Positions 1 through 8,127 of a stretch of DNA of 64,000 bases are shown in pieces. This DNA comes from Acidobacteriaceae bacterium (GTDB lineage: Bacteria; Acidobacteriota; Terriglobia; Terriglobales; Acidobacteriaceae). The DNA lies in the NCBI GenBank assembly GCA_003134815.1, contig PLCO01000021.1, positions 1 to 64,000 on the forward strand, read 5' to 3'. Numbering within the stretch: position 1 is the first letter of the stretch; every line of letters starts with the position of its first letter. The notes beneath the pieces are model-generated. The model saw only the letters and a list, made by a program, of their open reading frames with translations. It was not told the DNA's origin and ran no database searches. The translations under genes and the position numbers were made by a program.

Positions 1-1199
1 GGATCAACGTGCGCGCTCGCCTCGTTCCGGTTTGCAGGCACAATCGCCTTCGTGTCAATCGCGTGAAATTGCGCGTGAAACTGCGCGCGGAAACGCGTCG
101 AAGAATGAAACACTGCGTCGGTTTCCTCCACGCCTGCCGTTCCCGCTTGCGGCGCGAGAACCGCCACTTCCGCATCCGGCTTCTGTGCCGCCACGAACGT
201 GACCAACTGCGGGCTGCGGGCCAGCTCCACCGAACCCAAGACCAGACCGCAGCACACCACGCCAACCAGTGCGCCTGCCGCGATGGGATGCAACGCCCTT
301 TTGCGCCGCAGAATGCTGTGCACGCGCTGGACCAACTCCGGCCGCTGTTCGAACGCACCGAGCGAAAGCGCTTGGGCGCGGCGCAAGATCTCCCTTCGCT
401 GCAGCCCGCGCTCGGCGAGTATCGCAAGGCACGCCGCGTAGGCGCGTGGGGCTTGCGTGCGCCGAACTACGCCCTCGTCGCAGGCCATCTCACGTTCGCG
501 GCAAAGCCTTCGCTCCATCCAGGCCAGCGCCGGGTTCAATGGAATGAAAACCAACAAAAGCTTTTGCAGTAGATTCGTCCAGTCGTCGCGCCGCCGCAAG
601 TGTTCGGCCTCGTGCAAAACCACTTGCTCCAGCTCACCCGGCGTCAGCCGCGAGTAGAGCCACTCGGGAATGAGAATCCGCGGCGCGAAAAAGCCAATCA
701 CGCTTGGCCGGTCAAGATCGCGTGTAGTGCAGATCTCGAAGGGCCGCTCACCGAACACAGACGAAATCAAACTGCGCAGATTTCCGTCAGCCTCAACCGG
801 AGTTGCGCATTTCCATAATCTACGCAGCCGCAGCGAGTGCACCATGAGTTCGCCGGCGCGAAACGCTGAAGCAGCCAGCCACAGCACCGCAATAACGAAT
901 CCCCACCGGCTGTCTAACTGGAGCAATGGTCGAGCTGCAACTTCGCCAAGCGGAATTGCGGCACTCGCGTCGCTCGAATGCGCGAGCAAGGGCAAAAACG
1001 GCAAGCTGGCCACAACCGCAAATCCTGCCGCCCACGCAGCAAAGCGGTGCGCCGCCGGCACGCGGGGCGCCAGCCGCAAACACAGAGCCAGAGCAATCGC
1101 AACCGTTGCGCCTTGCCACAACGATGCGACAAATGCTGGCGCGACACTTCGCGCGAGCGTCGCAAGATCCGCTTCCGCAATGTGAATCAGGGGCATCAT
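1..1199 (-). CDS. BlaR1/MecR1-like M56 zinc metallopeptidase, C-terminus cut by window edge
   Basis: Membrane sensor-peptidase of the M56 family, expected to cleave or inactivate the BlaI-type repressor encoded just upstream. About 399 residues are visible and the frame is still open at the left edge. I see hydrophobic segments near residues 30-45, 56-72 and 100-115, then the zinc motif HEAEH (residues 196-200) followed by RRRDDW, and CDEGVV (240-245), whose Glu is the usual third zinc ligand. Another membrane segment lies near 300-320, and the rest should be periplasmic. The ATG overlaps the blaI stop as TAATG, which implies translational coupling. No penicillin-binding sensor domain is visible, because that part would lie outside the window. 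The inducer is therefore unknown. Confidence 0.85.
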   Translation of the reverse strand, partial: MMPLIHIAEADLATLARSVAPAFVASLWQGATVAIALALCLRLAPRVPAAHRFAAWAAGFAVVASLPFLPLLAHSSDASAAIPLGEVAARPLLQLDSRWGFVIAVLWLAASAFRAGELMVHSLRLRRLWKCATPVEADGNLRSLISSVFGERPFEICTTRDLDRPSVIGFFAPRILIPEWLYSRLTPGELEQVVLHEAEHLRRRDDWTNLLQKLLLVFIPLNPALAWMERRLCREREMACDEGVVRRTQAPRAYAACLAILAERGLQRREILRRAQALSLGAFEQRPELVQRVHSILRRKRALHPIAAGALVGVVCCGLVLGSVELARSPQLVTFVAAQKPDAEVAVLAPQAGTAGVEETDAVFHSSTRFRAQFHAQFHAIDTKAIVPANRNEASAHVD

Positions 1200-1642
1200 T
1201 ATCTCCCGCCCCTCTTGCCGGTATTTTGCTTATCGGGCGCCGCACTGCGGATCGCATCTTTATCCGGCGCCGCGCTGCGAATCGCGTCGCGCAGTCGGCC
1301 AAGCTCTTCGGCTGAAATCTCCTCATTGCCCAACAGGCTTAACACCAGCTTCTCGCTCGAGTTGCCAAAGAAGCGGCTCAACATGTTGCGCACCTCTGAG
1401 CGGCTCGCTTCGTTTTCTTGAACGCACGCCCGGTAAACAAACGCGCGCCCCTCCTGCCGGTGCTCAACATAGCCCTTCTGTTCCAGGATTCGAACGGTGG
1501 TCAGCACCGAGTTGTAGGCTAGTTGCTCGCCTTCCGGCAGCGCCGCAACCATATCGGTCACGGCCGATTCGCCGCGCCGCCAGAGGATCTTCATCAGCCT
1601 CAGCTCAGCTTCGGTCAGCGTGTTGGACTTTCTTGGCGGCAT
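1199..1642 (-). CDS. BlaI/MecI/CopY-family transcriptional repressor
   Basis: Winged-helix repressor of 147 residues. The N-terminal part (LTEAELRLMKILWRRGE, then YNSVLTTVRILEQKGYV) is the standard BlaI/MecI DNA-binding domain, and the C-terminal half carries the dimerisation and cleavage region. It is first in a two-gene operon with the M56 peptidase, which is the known partner arrangement: the sensor peptidase relieves repression. Residues near 117-137 contain a ten-residue unit, DAIRSAAPDK, repeated twice in a row and encoded by a 30-bp direct repeat at 1230-1289. This tail extends beyond the normal 120-130 residue length. The regulated target is probably this operon itself; no resistance gene is visible next to it. 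Confidence 0.88.
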   Translation of the reverse strand: MPPRKSNTLTEAELRLMKILWRRGESAVTDMVAALPEGEQLAYNSVLTTVRILEQKGYVEHRQEGRAFVYRACVQENEASRSEVRNMLSRFFGNSSEKLVLSLLGNEEISAEELGRLRDAIRSAAPDKDAIRSAAPDKQNTGKRGGR

Positions 1643-1989
1643 TGCTAACTCACTGATTCCACTATTGAAATCTGATCGGCCAAGCCTATTGAAGTTCTGT
1701 CAGGCCCAGCGCTTTGACATTTCCATAGACGAACAACTAAAGGATTAGTTACCAGATTCGCCGGAATTTTTCAAGCCCAGCCGCTCGGCGACCAGCCCTC
1801 AATAGAATCTATCGCCGCAAATCTCCGCCCTGTGCTACGCTTCCGTGGAAGCGTTCACGCACCGACTATCCGCACCAAAAAATCCAGGAATCTGGGAATC
1901 TAGAAGCCCCTCTGCCGAGGTTTTTCCCCGGCGCAACCATCCGCGAATGCCTTCGTCACAGCGACGCGTCACCGGCGCACAGGAATGAA
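1643..1989. other. Intergenic region between divergent blaI and the membrane-protein operon
   Basis: 347 bp separating divergent genes. It should hold both promoters. Apart from the dyad at 1735-1750 I see no coding sequence, RNA gene or strong terminator. Confidence 0.6.
1735..1750. promoter_or_regulatory. Candidate BlaI operator (perfect dyad)
   Basis: AACTAA and TTAGTT form a perfect 6-bp inverted repeat with a 4-bp spacer, about 95 bp upstream of the blaI start. BlaI/MecI-type repressors bind short dyads in their own promoters, so the position fits. The sequence is not the classical TACA/TGTA operator, so the assignment is inference. Confidence 0.35.
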
Positions 1990-2973
1990 ATGAACAATCA
2001 ACTCAGGCCGATGGCACTCGGCGAGATTCTCGATCGGACCGCGGAGCTCTATCGCAATCATTTCCTGCTCTTTGCCGGAATCTCGGCCATCTTCGCCGGA
2101 ATGATGCTCGCCGTCCAGCTTCTCTATCTGCGTTCACTTATCATGCTGGGCTATCCGAACCTGATGGCGAATTGGCAGTGGGGCACGGCTTCGGGCGCGG
2201 TGGTTGAAGCGCTCGTGATCCTGATGCTGGCCGGGCTTTCGATCGCCGCCAACAACCGCGCCGTGGCATGGGTCTACATGGACAAACCCGCATCAATTCG
2301 CGCCGCCGCGAAAAGCGTCCTGCCTCGCCTGCGCACTTATTTGTGGCTCATGGCCATCACTGGCTTCCGCGCGTGGACACCTCTTGCCGTTTTGTATGTG
2401 GCGTTCTTCGCTGTCGTATTCACGGTTCTACCTCACGACTTTATGACCAACCCGGCAGCAACGCAGAACGCCATCCATCAAAACCCCGGAGCGATCATGA
2501 CTGCGGGCCTGGGAATGCTGATTCTGGCGCCATTGTTTCTATTGGCCGGGACGTACGGCATCTGGATGTCGCTGCGCTATTCGCTGGCAGTGCCGGCTTG
2601 CGTGGTCGAGGATTTGCCGGCTTCGGGTGCGATCAAGCGCAGCATCCAACTCAGCCAGGGCTCGCGCGGCCGCATCTTCGTGCTCGGCCTATTGGTCTAT
2701 GCAGTGCGCATGATGCTGGGGCTGCTGTTTGGATTCCCCATCATCGCGCTTGCCATCAAACACCCCGGCCAAACGCTCCCTTTAGGCTGGTTGATGGTTC
2801 AACAGATCGGAGTATTCCTATCCGCCACTTTAATCGGCCCCATTTACTCAATTGGCCTTACTCTTTTCTATTACGACCAGCGCATCCGCAAGGAAGGTTT
2901 CGATATCGAGTGGATGATGCTGGCCGCTGGACTCTCGTTGCATCCTGAATTGCCGGCGTCGGAAAATTCCTGA
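1990..2973 (+). CDS. Integral membrane protein, GPDPase-membrane-domain-like (paralogue 1)
   Basis: A 327-residue polytopic membrane protein with about six hydrophobic segments. It opens with ALGEILDRTAELYRNHFLLF and closes with FYYDQRIRKEGFDIEWMM. Both signatures are nearly identical in the next gene, so the two are tandem paralogues. This layout is typical of membrane proteins often annotated as glycerophosphoryl diester phosphodiesterase membrane domain; no catalytic domain is present. It is the first gene of a co-directional operon with DUF4129, DUF4350, MoxR and DUF58 genes, which suggests a role in the same envelope process. The biochemical function is unknown. Confidence 0.75.
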   Translation: MNNQLRPMALGEILDRTAELYRNHFLLFAGISAIFAGMMLAVQLLYLRSLIMLGYPNLMANWQWGTASGAVVEALVILMLAGLSIAANNRAVAWVYMDKPASIRAAAKSVLPRLRTYLWLMAITGFRAWTPLAVLYVAFFAVVFTVLPHDFMTNPAATQNAIHQNPGAIMTAGLGMLILAPLFLLAGTYGIWMSLRYSLAVPACVVEDLPASGAIKRSIQLSQGSRGRIFVLGLLVYAVRMMLGLLFGFPIIALAIKHPGQTLPLGWLMVQQIGVFLSATLIGPIYSIGLTLFYYDQRIRKEGFDIEWMMLAAGLSLHPELPASENS

Positions 2974-2989
2974 GCAATCGAGCGTACCC

Positions 2990-4027
2990 ATGTTCGAGAC
3001 AAAACAGATCGAAACACTTCGGCCCACCACACTCGGCGAAATCCTCGATCGCACCGCACAGCTTTACCGTCGCAACCTCCTGCTCTTCGCGGGAGTGGCG
3101 GCATTGCCGATTGCCGTCATCATCGCGGTAACCGCACTGATCTTCGTGAGCCTTTTTGCAATCCCGGGCCTCAGAGGTGCCGGCGATTCGTCATTCAATC
3201 CCGCGACGGCTCTCATGACTGCGCTGCTTGTAGTCATCGTCCTACCGATTTACATCGCAGCGGCTGTTTTTTCCTTCGCTGGGCTCACAGAGGCCGCGGC
3301 AAGCGTGCACCGCGGTGAAAAAATCACCATCCGTGGCGTGTTCAATGCTGTTCGGCCCTTTTTCTGGCGCTATCTGTGGTTCGGAATTCTGCAGGCCTTC
3401 GTGATTGCTCTCATTCCGGCGGTGATTGCGGGCGTCGTCATCGGCTTGCTGGTCTATCTGACTCCTGGGGCTGGCGCTGCCGGCGGCGTGGCCCTCGGCT
3501 TCCTCGCGTTTCTTGTTGGCGTGGCCGCCTTCGGCGTCATCATTTGGCGCGCTCTGGGCTACTCGATTGGCCTTTCCGTCTGCGTCGTCGAGAAAAAATC
3601 CGCGTGGACGTCCCTGCAGCGCGCGTGGAGGCTCAGCGAGGGCACGCGCGGCCGGATCTTCGTTCTCTATCTACTGATCCTTGCGCTGGCCATGGCCGGA
3701 TCCATGATCGGATACATTGCCAGTGGGACAGTCGGCGCGATTGCTGGAGTGATGGGAAACGGCGCGGGATATGCGGCAGCTGCGGCCATTGTTGCTGGAG
3801 TCATGTACCTGGTTGTGGATTTCATTGTGCAGGCACTCCTTGCTCCCGTCTCCTGGATCGCCCTCGTGCTCTTTTACTACGACCAGCGCATTCGCAAGGA
3901 AGGCTTCGACATCGAGTGGATGATGCAGCAGGCTGGGCTCATGCAGCCCCTACCCGCGCCGCCGCTGGCAGAGGCCTCAAGCATTTCCGCGCCGCTTGCG
4001 CCTCCTGATACCGTGGAAGAACCATGA
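2990..4027 (+). CDS. Integral membrane protein, GPDPase-membrane-domain-like (paralogue 2)
   Basis: A 345-residue paralogue of the preceding gene, 16 bp downstream. It shares the N-terminal LGEILDRTAQLYRRNLLLF, the middle motif LSEGTRGRIFVLYLL and the C-terminal YYDQRIRKEGFDIEWMM. About six transmembrane segments are visible, rich in Gly, Ala and Val. A short Pro/Ala-rich cytoplasmic tail follows the last conserved motif. The stop overlaps the start of the DUF4129 gene (ATGA), so translation is probably coupled. The tandem duplication suggests a heteromeric membrane complex, but this is inference. Confidence 0.75.
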   Translation: MFETKQIETLRPTTLGEILDRTAQLYRRNLLLFAGVAALPIAVIIAVTALIFVSLFAIPGLRGAGDSSFNPATALMTALLVVIVLPIYIAAAVFSFAGLTEAAASVHRGEKITIRGVFNAVRPFFWRYLWFGILQAFVIALIPAVIAGVVIGLLVYLTPGAGAAGGVALGFLAFLVGVAAFGVIIWRALGYSIGLSVCVVEKKSAWTSLQRAWRLSEGTRGRIFVLYLLILALAMAGSMIGYIASGTVGAIAGVMGNGAGYAAAAAIVAGVMYLVVDFIVQALLAPVSWIALVLFYYDQRIRKEGFDIEWMMQQAGLMQPLPAPPLAEASSISAPLAPPDTVEEP

Positions 4028-5142
4028 ATTTTGGGGGCCTCGAATCACGTCGGCGCCACACCGCTGCGCCTTTCGCGGCGTCCGTCGCGCTGCTCGCGCT
4101 CAGCATCGCTTACCCCAACGCCGCGCGCTCACAGGAACCCCCATCCAGCGCGGGCTGGCGCGATGTGACCCTGCCGGAATATCAGCAACACCTCGCGGAT
4201 CTTGACTCTATTGTCGCCGCCTGCCAACAGCAGCGCTCTCACACGGCCAATACACAATCGAGTTTCCCTGCCTGCGATTCCGCGCAGATTGGGCCGGATA
4301 ACCGCGTTCACCTGTCCTCCCTGCCGGCCTCAGTTTCGCGCGAGGTCCGCTATGATTGGCTGCGCTCCGTGCTTGCGCAGGCCGAGAAAAAGGGCGACGC
4401 CAACAAGAAAACTATCTTCGACGCTATTTCCACTTCGAAGGATAAGCCCGCCTCCGTGAATGATCTGCTTACCGCGGCCCACCAACGCCTGCAAGACGAT
4501 CTTAAGCAGGCACAAGGCCAGGCAGAAGCCAGTCCCGGCTACGTCGCCGAGCGAAAGTCACTCAATACAATTCTGTCGCAGCGCGCGTATCAGGGCGTCA
4601 CACAACAGTCGGGCATGGGGCGATTCCGCGAGTGGATCATCAACATTCTCGACAAGCTCTTCTCCGGCCTCGTGCGCTTTGGTTCGCAGGCGCCGTGGAT
4701 CGTGTGGCTGCTGCGCATTCTGTTGCTGGTCGGCATCGGCACCGCGCTGGCCTGGTTTCTTCTGCGCATCGAGCGCCGCTCCAGCGTCCGCCTCATTCCC
4801 GACGTCGAACCCGCACCCGGTGCTCCGTCGGCGCGCGAATGGCAGTTGTGGCTTCGCGATGCGCAGGCAATGGCGGCAAAAGGTCAATGGCGCGAGGCCA
4901 TCCACTTCCTTTACTGGGCTTCCATCTCACGGCTCGAATCGAAGCGGCTCTGGCCGGCCGATCGCGCCCGCACCCCGCGCGAATATCTTTCTCTGCTGGC
5001 TGGAACCGATCCGCGCAAACCGAACTTGGCAACGCTCACCCGGAGCTTTGAGCGCACATGGTATGGCGGCCGCGCTGCCGAGGCTTCTGACTTCAATGCC
5101 GCTGTGGAACAGGCTGCGGCGCTGGGGGTCGCGGCGGAATGA
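4024..5142 (+). CDS. DUF4129 domain protein
   Basis: 372 residues. An N-terminal hydrophobic stretch (about residues 15-35) looks like a signal peptide. A helical, charged exported region follows, then one transmembrane segment (about 219-246, APWIVWLLRILLLVGIG...) and a cytoplasmic C-terminal DUF4129 domain with the signature REAIHFLYWASISRLE and the following TPREYLSLL. DUF4129 proteins are regular companions of MoxR ATPases and DUF58 proteins, and in some lineages the domain is fused to a transglutaminase; no transglutaminase triad is present here. It overlaps both neighbours by 4 bp (ATGA at each end). It probably connects an exported domain to the cytoplasmic MoxR machinery. Confidence 0.8.
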   Translation: MNFGGLESRRRHTAAPFAASVALLALSIAYPNAARSQEPPSSAGWRDVTLPEYQQHLADLDSIVAACQQQRSHTANTQSSFPACDSAQIGPDNRVHLSSLPASVSREVRYDWLRSVLAQAEKKGDANKKTIFDAISTSKDKPASVNDLLTAAHQRLQDDLKQAQGQAEASPGYVAERKSLNTILSQRAYQGVTQQSGMGRFREWIINILDKLFSGLVRFGSQAPWIVWLLRILLLVGIGTALAWFLLRIERRSSVRLIPDVEPAPGAPSAREWQLWLRDAQAMAAKGQWREAIHFLYWASISRLESKRLWPADRARTPREYLSLLAGTDPRKPNLATLTRSFERTWYGGRAAEASDFNAAVEQAAALGVAAE

Positions 5143-6332
5143 AACTCTTCGCCTCACTCGACGCGAAGGACCGCAGACTGCTCATCGGCTGTCTCGTCGC
5201 CGTTCTTGTGCTCGCCTTTGTCACGGCATTCCTGTCGCGCAATCAGAACACCGACGACAACCCCGTGCCCAGCTCTTACTTAACCGGCCGTCACGGCGCG
5301 CGCGCCGCCTTTGAGCTGCTCCAGTCAAGCGGCTACACAATGGAGCGATGGGAGCAGCCCCTGAGCGACCTTGCCGAACGTGCCGACGACCAGACCGTCG
5401 TCATCTTTGCCGAGCCCAATCAGGCCGTCATCGCAGCGGAAGATTTGAAAGCTGTGCGCGACATCGTCGCGCGCGGCGGCCGCGTTCTGGTCACCGGATG
5501 GGCGGGCGGAAGCCTTGCGCCCCACGGAAATGTCCAACCTCCGGAGCAATTGCAGTCAGCGTGCAAATTGACGCCGCAAGGCCTCGATCCTTTGGCCGCC
5601 TCCGGCGAAGTCTGGATGGTCCCCGAAGCCGGCTGGGGCCTCGACCGCCCGCTCGATCGCGTGCAATACAATTGCTCCGACTCCCCGGCAGTCGTGGCGT
5701 ATGCCGACGGCAAAGGCCAGGTGATCTGGTGGGCGAGCTCAACGCCGCTTGAGAACGGCTCCATCGGCCGCGCTAACAATCTCAACCTCTTTCTCAATGC
5801 GCTTGGCTCGCGCGACGCTCACCACATTTATTGGGACGAATCGCTGCACGGCGAGGCGCGCACGGAATGGTTCTACGCGAGCGGGCCCGCGATTTGGCTC
5901 CTGAGGTGTGGCCTCCTTGCCATCGGACTGCTGATTCTCTTCAGCTTCAGTCGCCGGCGCGGCCCCATGCGCGATCTTCCGGCCCCCGTGCGCGCTACTC
6001 CCGTGGAATTTCTTGAAGCGCTTGGTTCGCTCTACGCCGAAGCACGCGCCTCCGCGACCGCCGTTGACCTGGCGTATGAACGCTTTCGCCGCAAGATGGG
6101 CGACCTGTGCGGCCTGAAGGGTGCGAAGATGAGTGCGGAAGAGCTTGCCATCGCGCTGCGCCGCCGCTTTCCGCAGGCTCCCGCCGAACTGGAAAAAGAC
6201 CTGGCCGATTGCGAAACTGCCGTCGCCAACGACGCCCTCCCGCCAAAAAGCGCGCTGGCCCTGGTGCAGGCGCTCAGCCGGCACAGTGATTTGCTCGTCG
6301 CGGCGGCGCGTGTGGGCCGAGCACCGCAATGA
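5139..6332 (+). CDS. DUF4350 domain-containing membrane protein
   Basis: 397 residues. A transmembrane helix near residues 17-34 is followed by SSYLTGRHGARAAFELLQSSGY, the usual opening of DUF4350 domains, which resemble the fold of glutamine-amidotransferase-like exported proteins. A second transmembrane segment lies near 247-268, followed by an arginine-rich cytoplasmic tail of about 125 residues. The topology is therefore an external DUF4350 domain and an internal helical tail. It starts within the stop of the DUF4129 gene (ATGA). DUF4350 genes are found with MoxR/DUF58 genes in many bacteria. No catalytic residues can be assigned with confidence. Confidence 0.8.
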   Translation: MKLFASLDAKDRRLLIGCLVAVLVLAFVTAFLSRNQNTDDNPVPSSYLTGRHGARAAFELLQSSGYTMERWEQPLSDLAERADDQTVVIFAEPNQAVIAAEDLKAVRDIVARGGRVLVTGWAGGSLAPHGNVQPPEQLQSACKLTPQGLDPLAASGEVWMVPEAGWGLDRPLDRVQYNCSDSPAVVAYADGKGQVIWWASSTPLENGSIGRANNLNLFLNALGSRDAHHIYWDESLHGEARTEWFYASGPAIWLLRCGLLAIGLLILFSFSRRRGPMRDLPAPVRATPVEFLEALGSLYAEARASATAVDLAYERFRRKMGDLCGLKGAKMSAEELAIALRRRFPQAPAELEKDLADCETAVANDALPPKSALALVQALSRHSDLLVAAARVGRAPQ

Positions 6333-6400
6333 GGATCAAATGCAGAGAATCAAATATGCGCGGACAATCAGATCATCAAAATGAATGCAAGGAGACGTGA

Positions 6401-7399
6401 ATGACAGAGGAAACCAATCAGGAGCAAAGCACGGCGTCACAAAAAGCTGCGCTGCCGGCCACGCAACAACTGCTCGCCGCCTCGCGCGCCGAGTTAGGAC
6501 GTGTTATCGCAGGGCAGAACGAAGTCATCGGTGAGGTCCTCGTCGCAGTTTTGACGCAAGGCCACGCTCTGCTCGAGGGCGTGCCCGGAATCGCCAAGAC
6601 GCTGATCGTCAAATCGGTCGGCCGCCTGCTCGGCCTCGGTTTCCAGCGCGTGCAAGGCACGCCCGACCTCATGCCCGCCGATATTCTCGGCACAACGATC
6701 TTCCGGCCTGGCTCCGACACATTCACCTTTCACGCCGGCCCCGTCTTCACCGATCTGCTTCTCGTGGATGAAATCAACCGCATGCCTCCGCGCACGCAGG
6801 CCGCGCTGCTTGAGTGCATGGAAGAGCGCCAGGTGACGAGCGACGGCGTTCAGCGCCCGCTGCCCGCGTGGTTCACCGTCTTTGCCACTGAAAATCCAAT
6901 CGACTTTGAAGGCACTTATCCGCTGCCCGAGGCGCAACTCGACCGTTTCTTGCTCAAGATCAAGGTCGGCTATCCTGCGCCTGAAGATGAACGCCTGATG
7001 CTGGAGCGCCACCACAACAGCAGCTCGAACCTGCTTGAAGACGCCAAAATCCAGCCGCTCTCCTCGGAGCTTCTCGCCGCGGCGCGCAAAGAAATACGCG
7101 CCATCCGAGTCGAGCAAGACCTCTACGGCTACATTCTCGATCTCGTTCGCCGCACCCGCGAGTGGCCCATGCTGGCGCTCGGCGCAAGCCCGCGCGCGGC
7201 CGTCTGCCTGCTTCGCGTGGCTCAGGCCTTCGCTGCCTTCGAGGATCGCGACTACATCATCCCCGATGACGTAAAGCGTGCCGTTTTGCCCGCCCTGCGC
7301 CATCGCATTTTGCTCAAGCCGGAGGCGGAGCTTGAGGGCTTCGACCCCGATCGCGTGCTCAACGATGTTGTCGCTGCGGTCGCGGTGCCGCGCGGATAG
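6401..7399 (+). CDS. MoxR-family AAA+ ATPase
   Basis: 332 residues. The Walker A motif GVPGIAKT is at residues 60-67, Walker B LLLVDEIN with D123 and E124, and a sensor-1 stretch FATENPID places Asn165. The C-terminal lid has the MoxR pattern (SPRAAVCLLRVAQAFA and DYIIPDDVKRAVLPALRHRI). MoxR ATPases act as chaperone-like remodelers, often for metal insertion or assembly of VWA-domain and envelope complexes. It lies 68 bp after the DUF4350 gene and precedes, after the toxin-antitoxin pair, the DUF58 gene that is normally its direct neighbour. There is a strong ribosome site (AAGGAG) before the ATG. Confidence 0.93.
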   Translation: MTEETNQEQSTASQKAALPATQQLLAASRAELGRVIAGQNEVIGEVLVAVLTQGHALLEGVPGIAKTLIVKSVGRLLGLGFQRVQGTPDLMPADILGTTIFRPGSDTFTFHAGPVFTDLLLVDEINRMPPRTQAALLECMEERQVTSDGVQRPLPAWFTVFATENPIDFEGTYPLPEAQLDRFLLKIKVGYPAPEDERLMLERHHNSSSNLLEDAKIQPLSSELLAAARKEIRAIRVEQDLYGYILDLVRRTREWPMLALGASPRAAVCLLRVAQAFAAFEDRDYIIPDDVKRAVLPALRHRILLKPEAELEGFDPDRVLNDVVAAVAVPRG

Positions 7400-7422
7400 G
7401 ATTGGAGTAAGATAAAGGTAGT

Positions 7423-7656
7423 ATGAAAACAAAAACTTCTATTACCCTTTCGGCGCCCCTACTCGTCAAGATTGACAGGCGGATCGGCAAACGCGGCTCG
7501 CGTTCGGCATACATCGAAAAGGTGCTCGACGATCACTTTCGCGATTCCGCTCGGCGGGCAATCCAAAGGCGCGATCGGGAGTTGATCGATTCAGCGGCGG
7601 AGCGGTTAAACAAAGAAGTCGAAGATGTTCTGCATTTTCAGGCTCCCTATCTTTAA
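7423..7656 (+). CDS. Ribbon-helix-helix antitoxin (MazE/CopG-like)
   Basis: 77 residues. The first 45 residues have the ribbon-helix-helix pattern: a beta strand KTSITLSAPLL, then two helices separated by a turn (GSRSAYIEKVLDDHF). The C-terminal part is charged and helical, as expected for the toxin-binding arm. It starts 23 bp after moxR and is followed, after 135 bp, by a MazF-family toxin. It is therefore most likely the cognate antitoxin and autorepressor. The 135-bp gap is long for a type II pair. The gap contains a 20-codon reading frame (ATG at 7733) whose stop overlaps the mazF start. Confidence 0.7.
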   Translation: MKTKTSITLSAPLLVKIDRRIGKRGSRSAYIEKVLDDHFRDSARRAIQRRDRELIDSAAERLNKEVEDVLHFQAPYL

Positions 7657-7791
7657 TCCCAATAGAAGTGCGCGCTTAAATCATTCCATGAGCGCGGTTG
7701 TCGGCGGAAATGATTGACGCATCGTTCTTGAGATGCTCTCCTCCAACGAGAACGAGGCGGCGATCCAGTCACTCCGCCTCTACGTGGTGTT

Positions 7792-8127
7792 ATGAAAAGA
7801 GGCGACCTTTACCTCGTTACCGACCCAGCCGGCGACCCCAGGCGCCAGCGAGTTTTCGTGGTCGTTAGCCACCAGGGCCTTATCGACTCACGCTTCTCCA
7901 CTGTTGTCTGCGCCCCCGTTTATACAACCGGCGAAGGTCTGGGGACTCAGGTCGCGATTGGGCCAGATGAGGGTCTGAAACATGAGAGCTGGATTATGTG
8001 CGATAACCTGGCGAGCATTCGCAAGTCCCAGCTAACCCGATACGTCGGCTCTCTTTCAGCGACAAAGATGCGCAGGTTGAACAGCTCTCTGGCAGTGGCC
8101 CTCGATTTACGAATTCAGACAACATGA
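7792..8127 (+). CDS. Type II toxin, MazF/PemK family endoribonuclease
   Basis: 111 residues, the usual length for MazF. The N-terminal KRGDLYLV and the following [12 protein letters not shown] match the MazF/PemK beta-barrel opening, where the Arg of such a motif is part of the active site. VVCAPVYTT and [17 protein letters not shown] match the second and third conserved blocks. Predicted to cleave mRNA when free of its antitoxin. The 3' end overlaps the DUF58 start by 4 bp (ATGA), so the toxin is read as part of the MoxR-DUF58 operon. The ATG lacks a good ribosome site, and coupling to the upstream 20-codon frame is possible. Confidence 0.85.
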   Translation: MKRGDLYLVTDPAGDPRRQRVFVVVSHQGLIDSRFSTVVCAPVYTTGEGLGTQVAIGPDEGLKHESWIMCDNLASIRKSQLTRYVGSLSATKMRRLNSSLAVALDLRIQTT

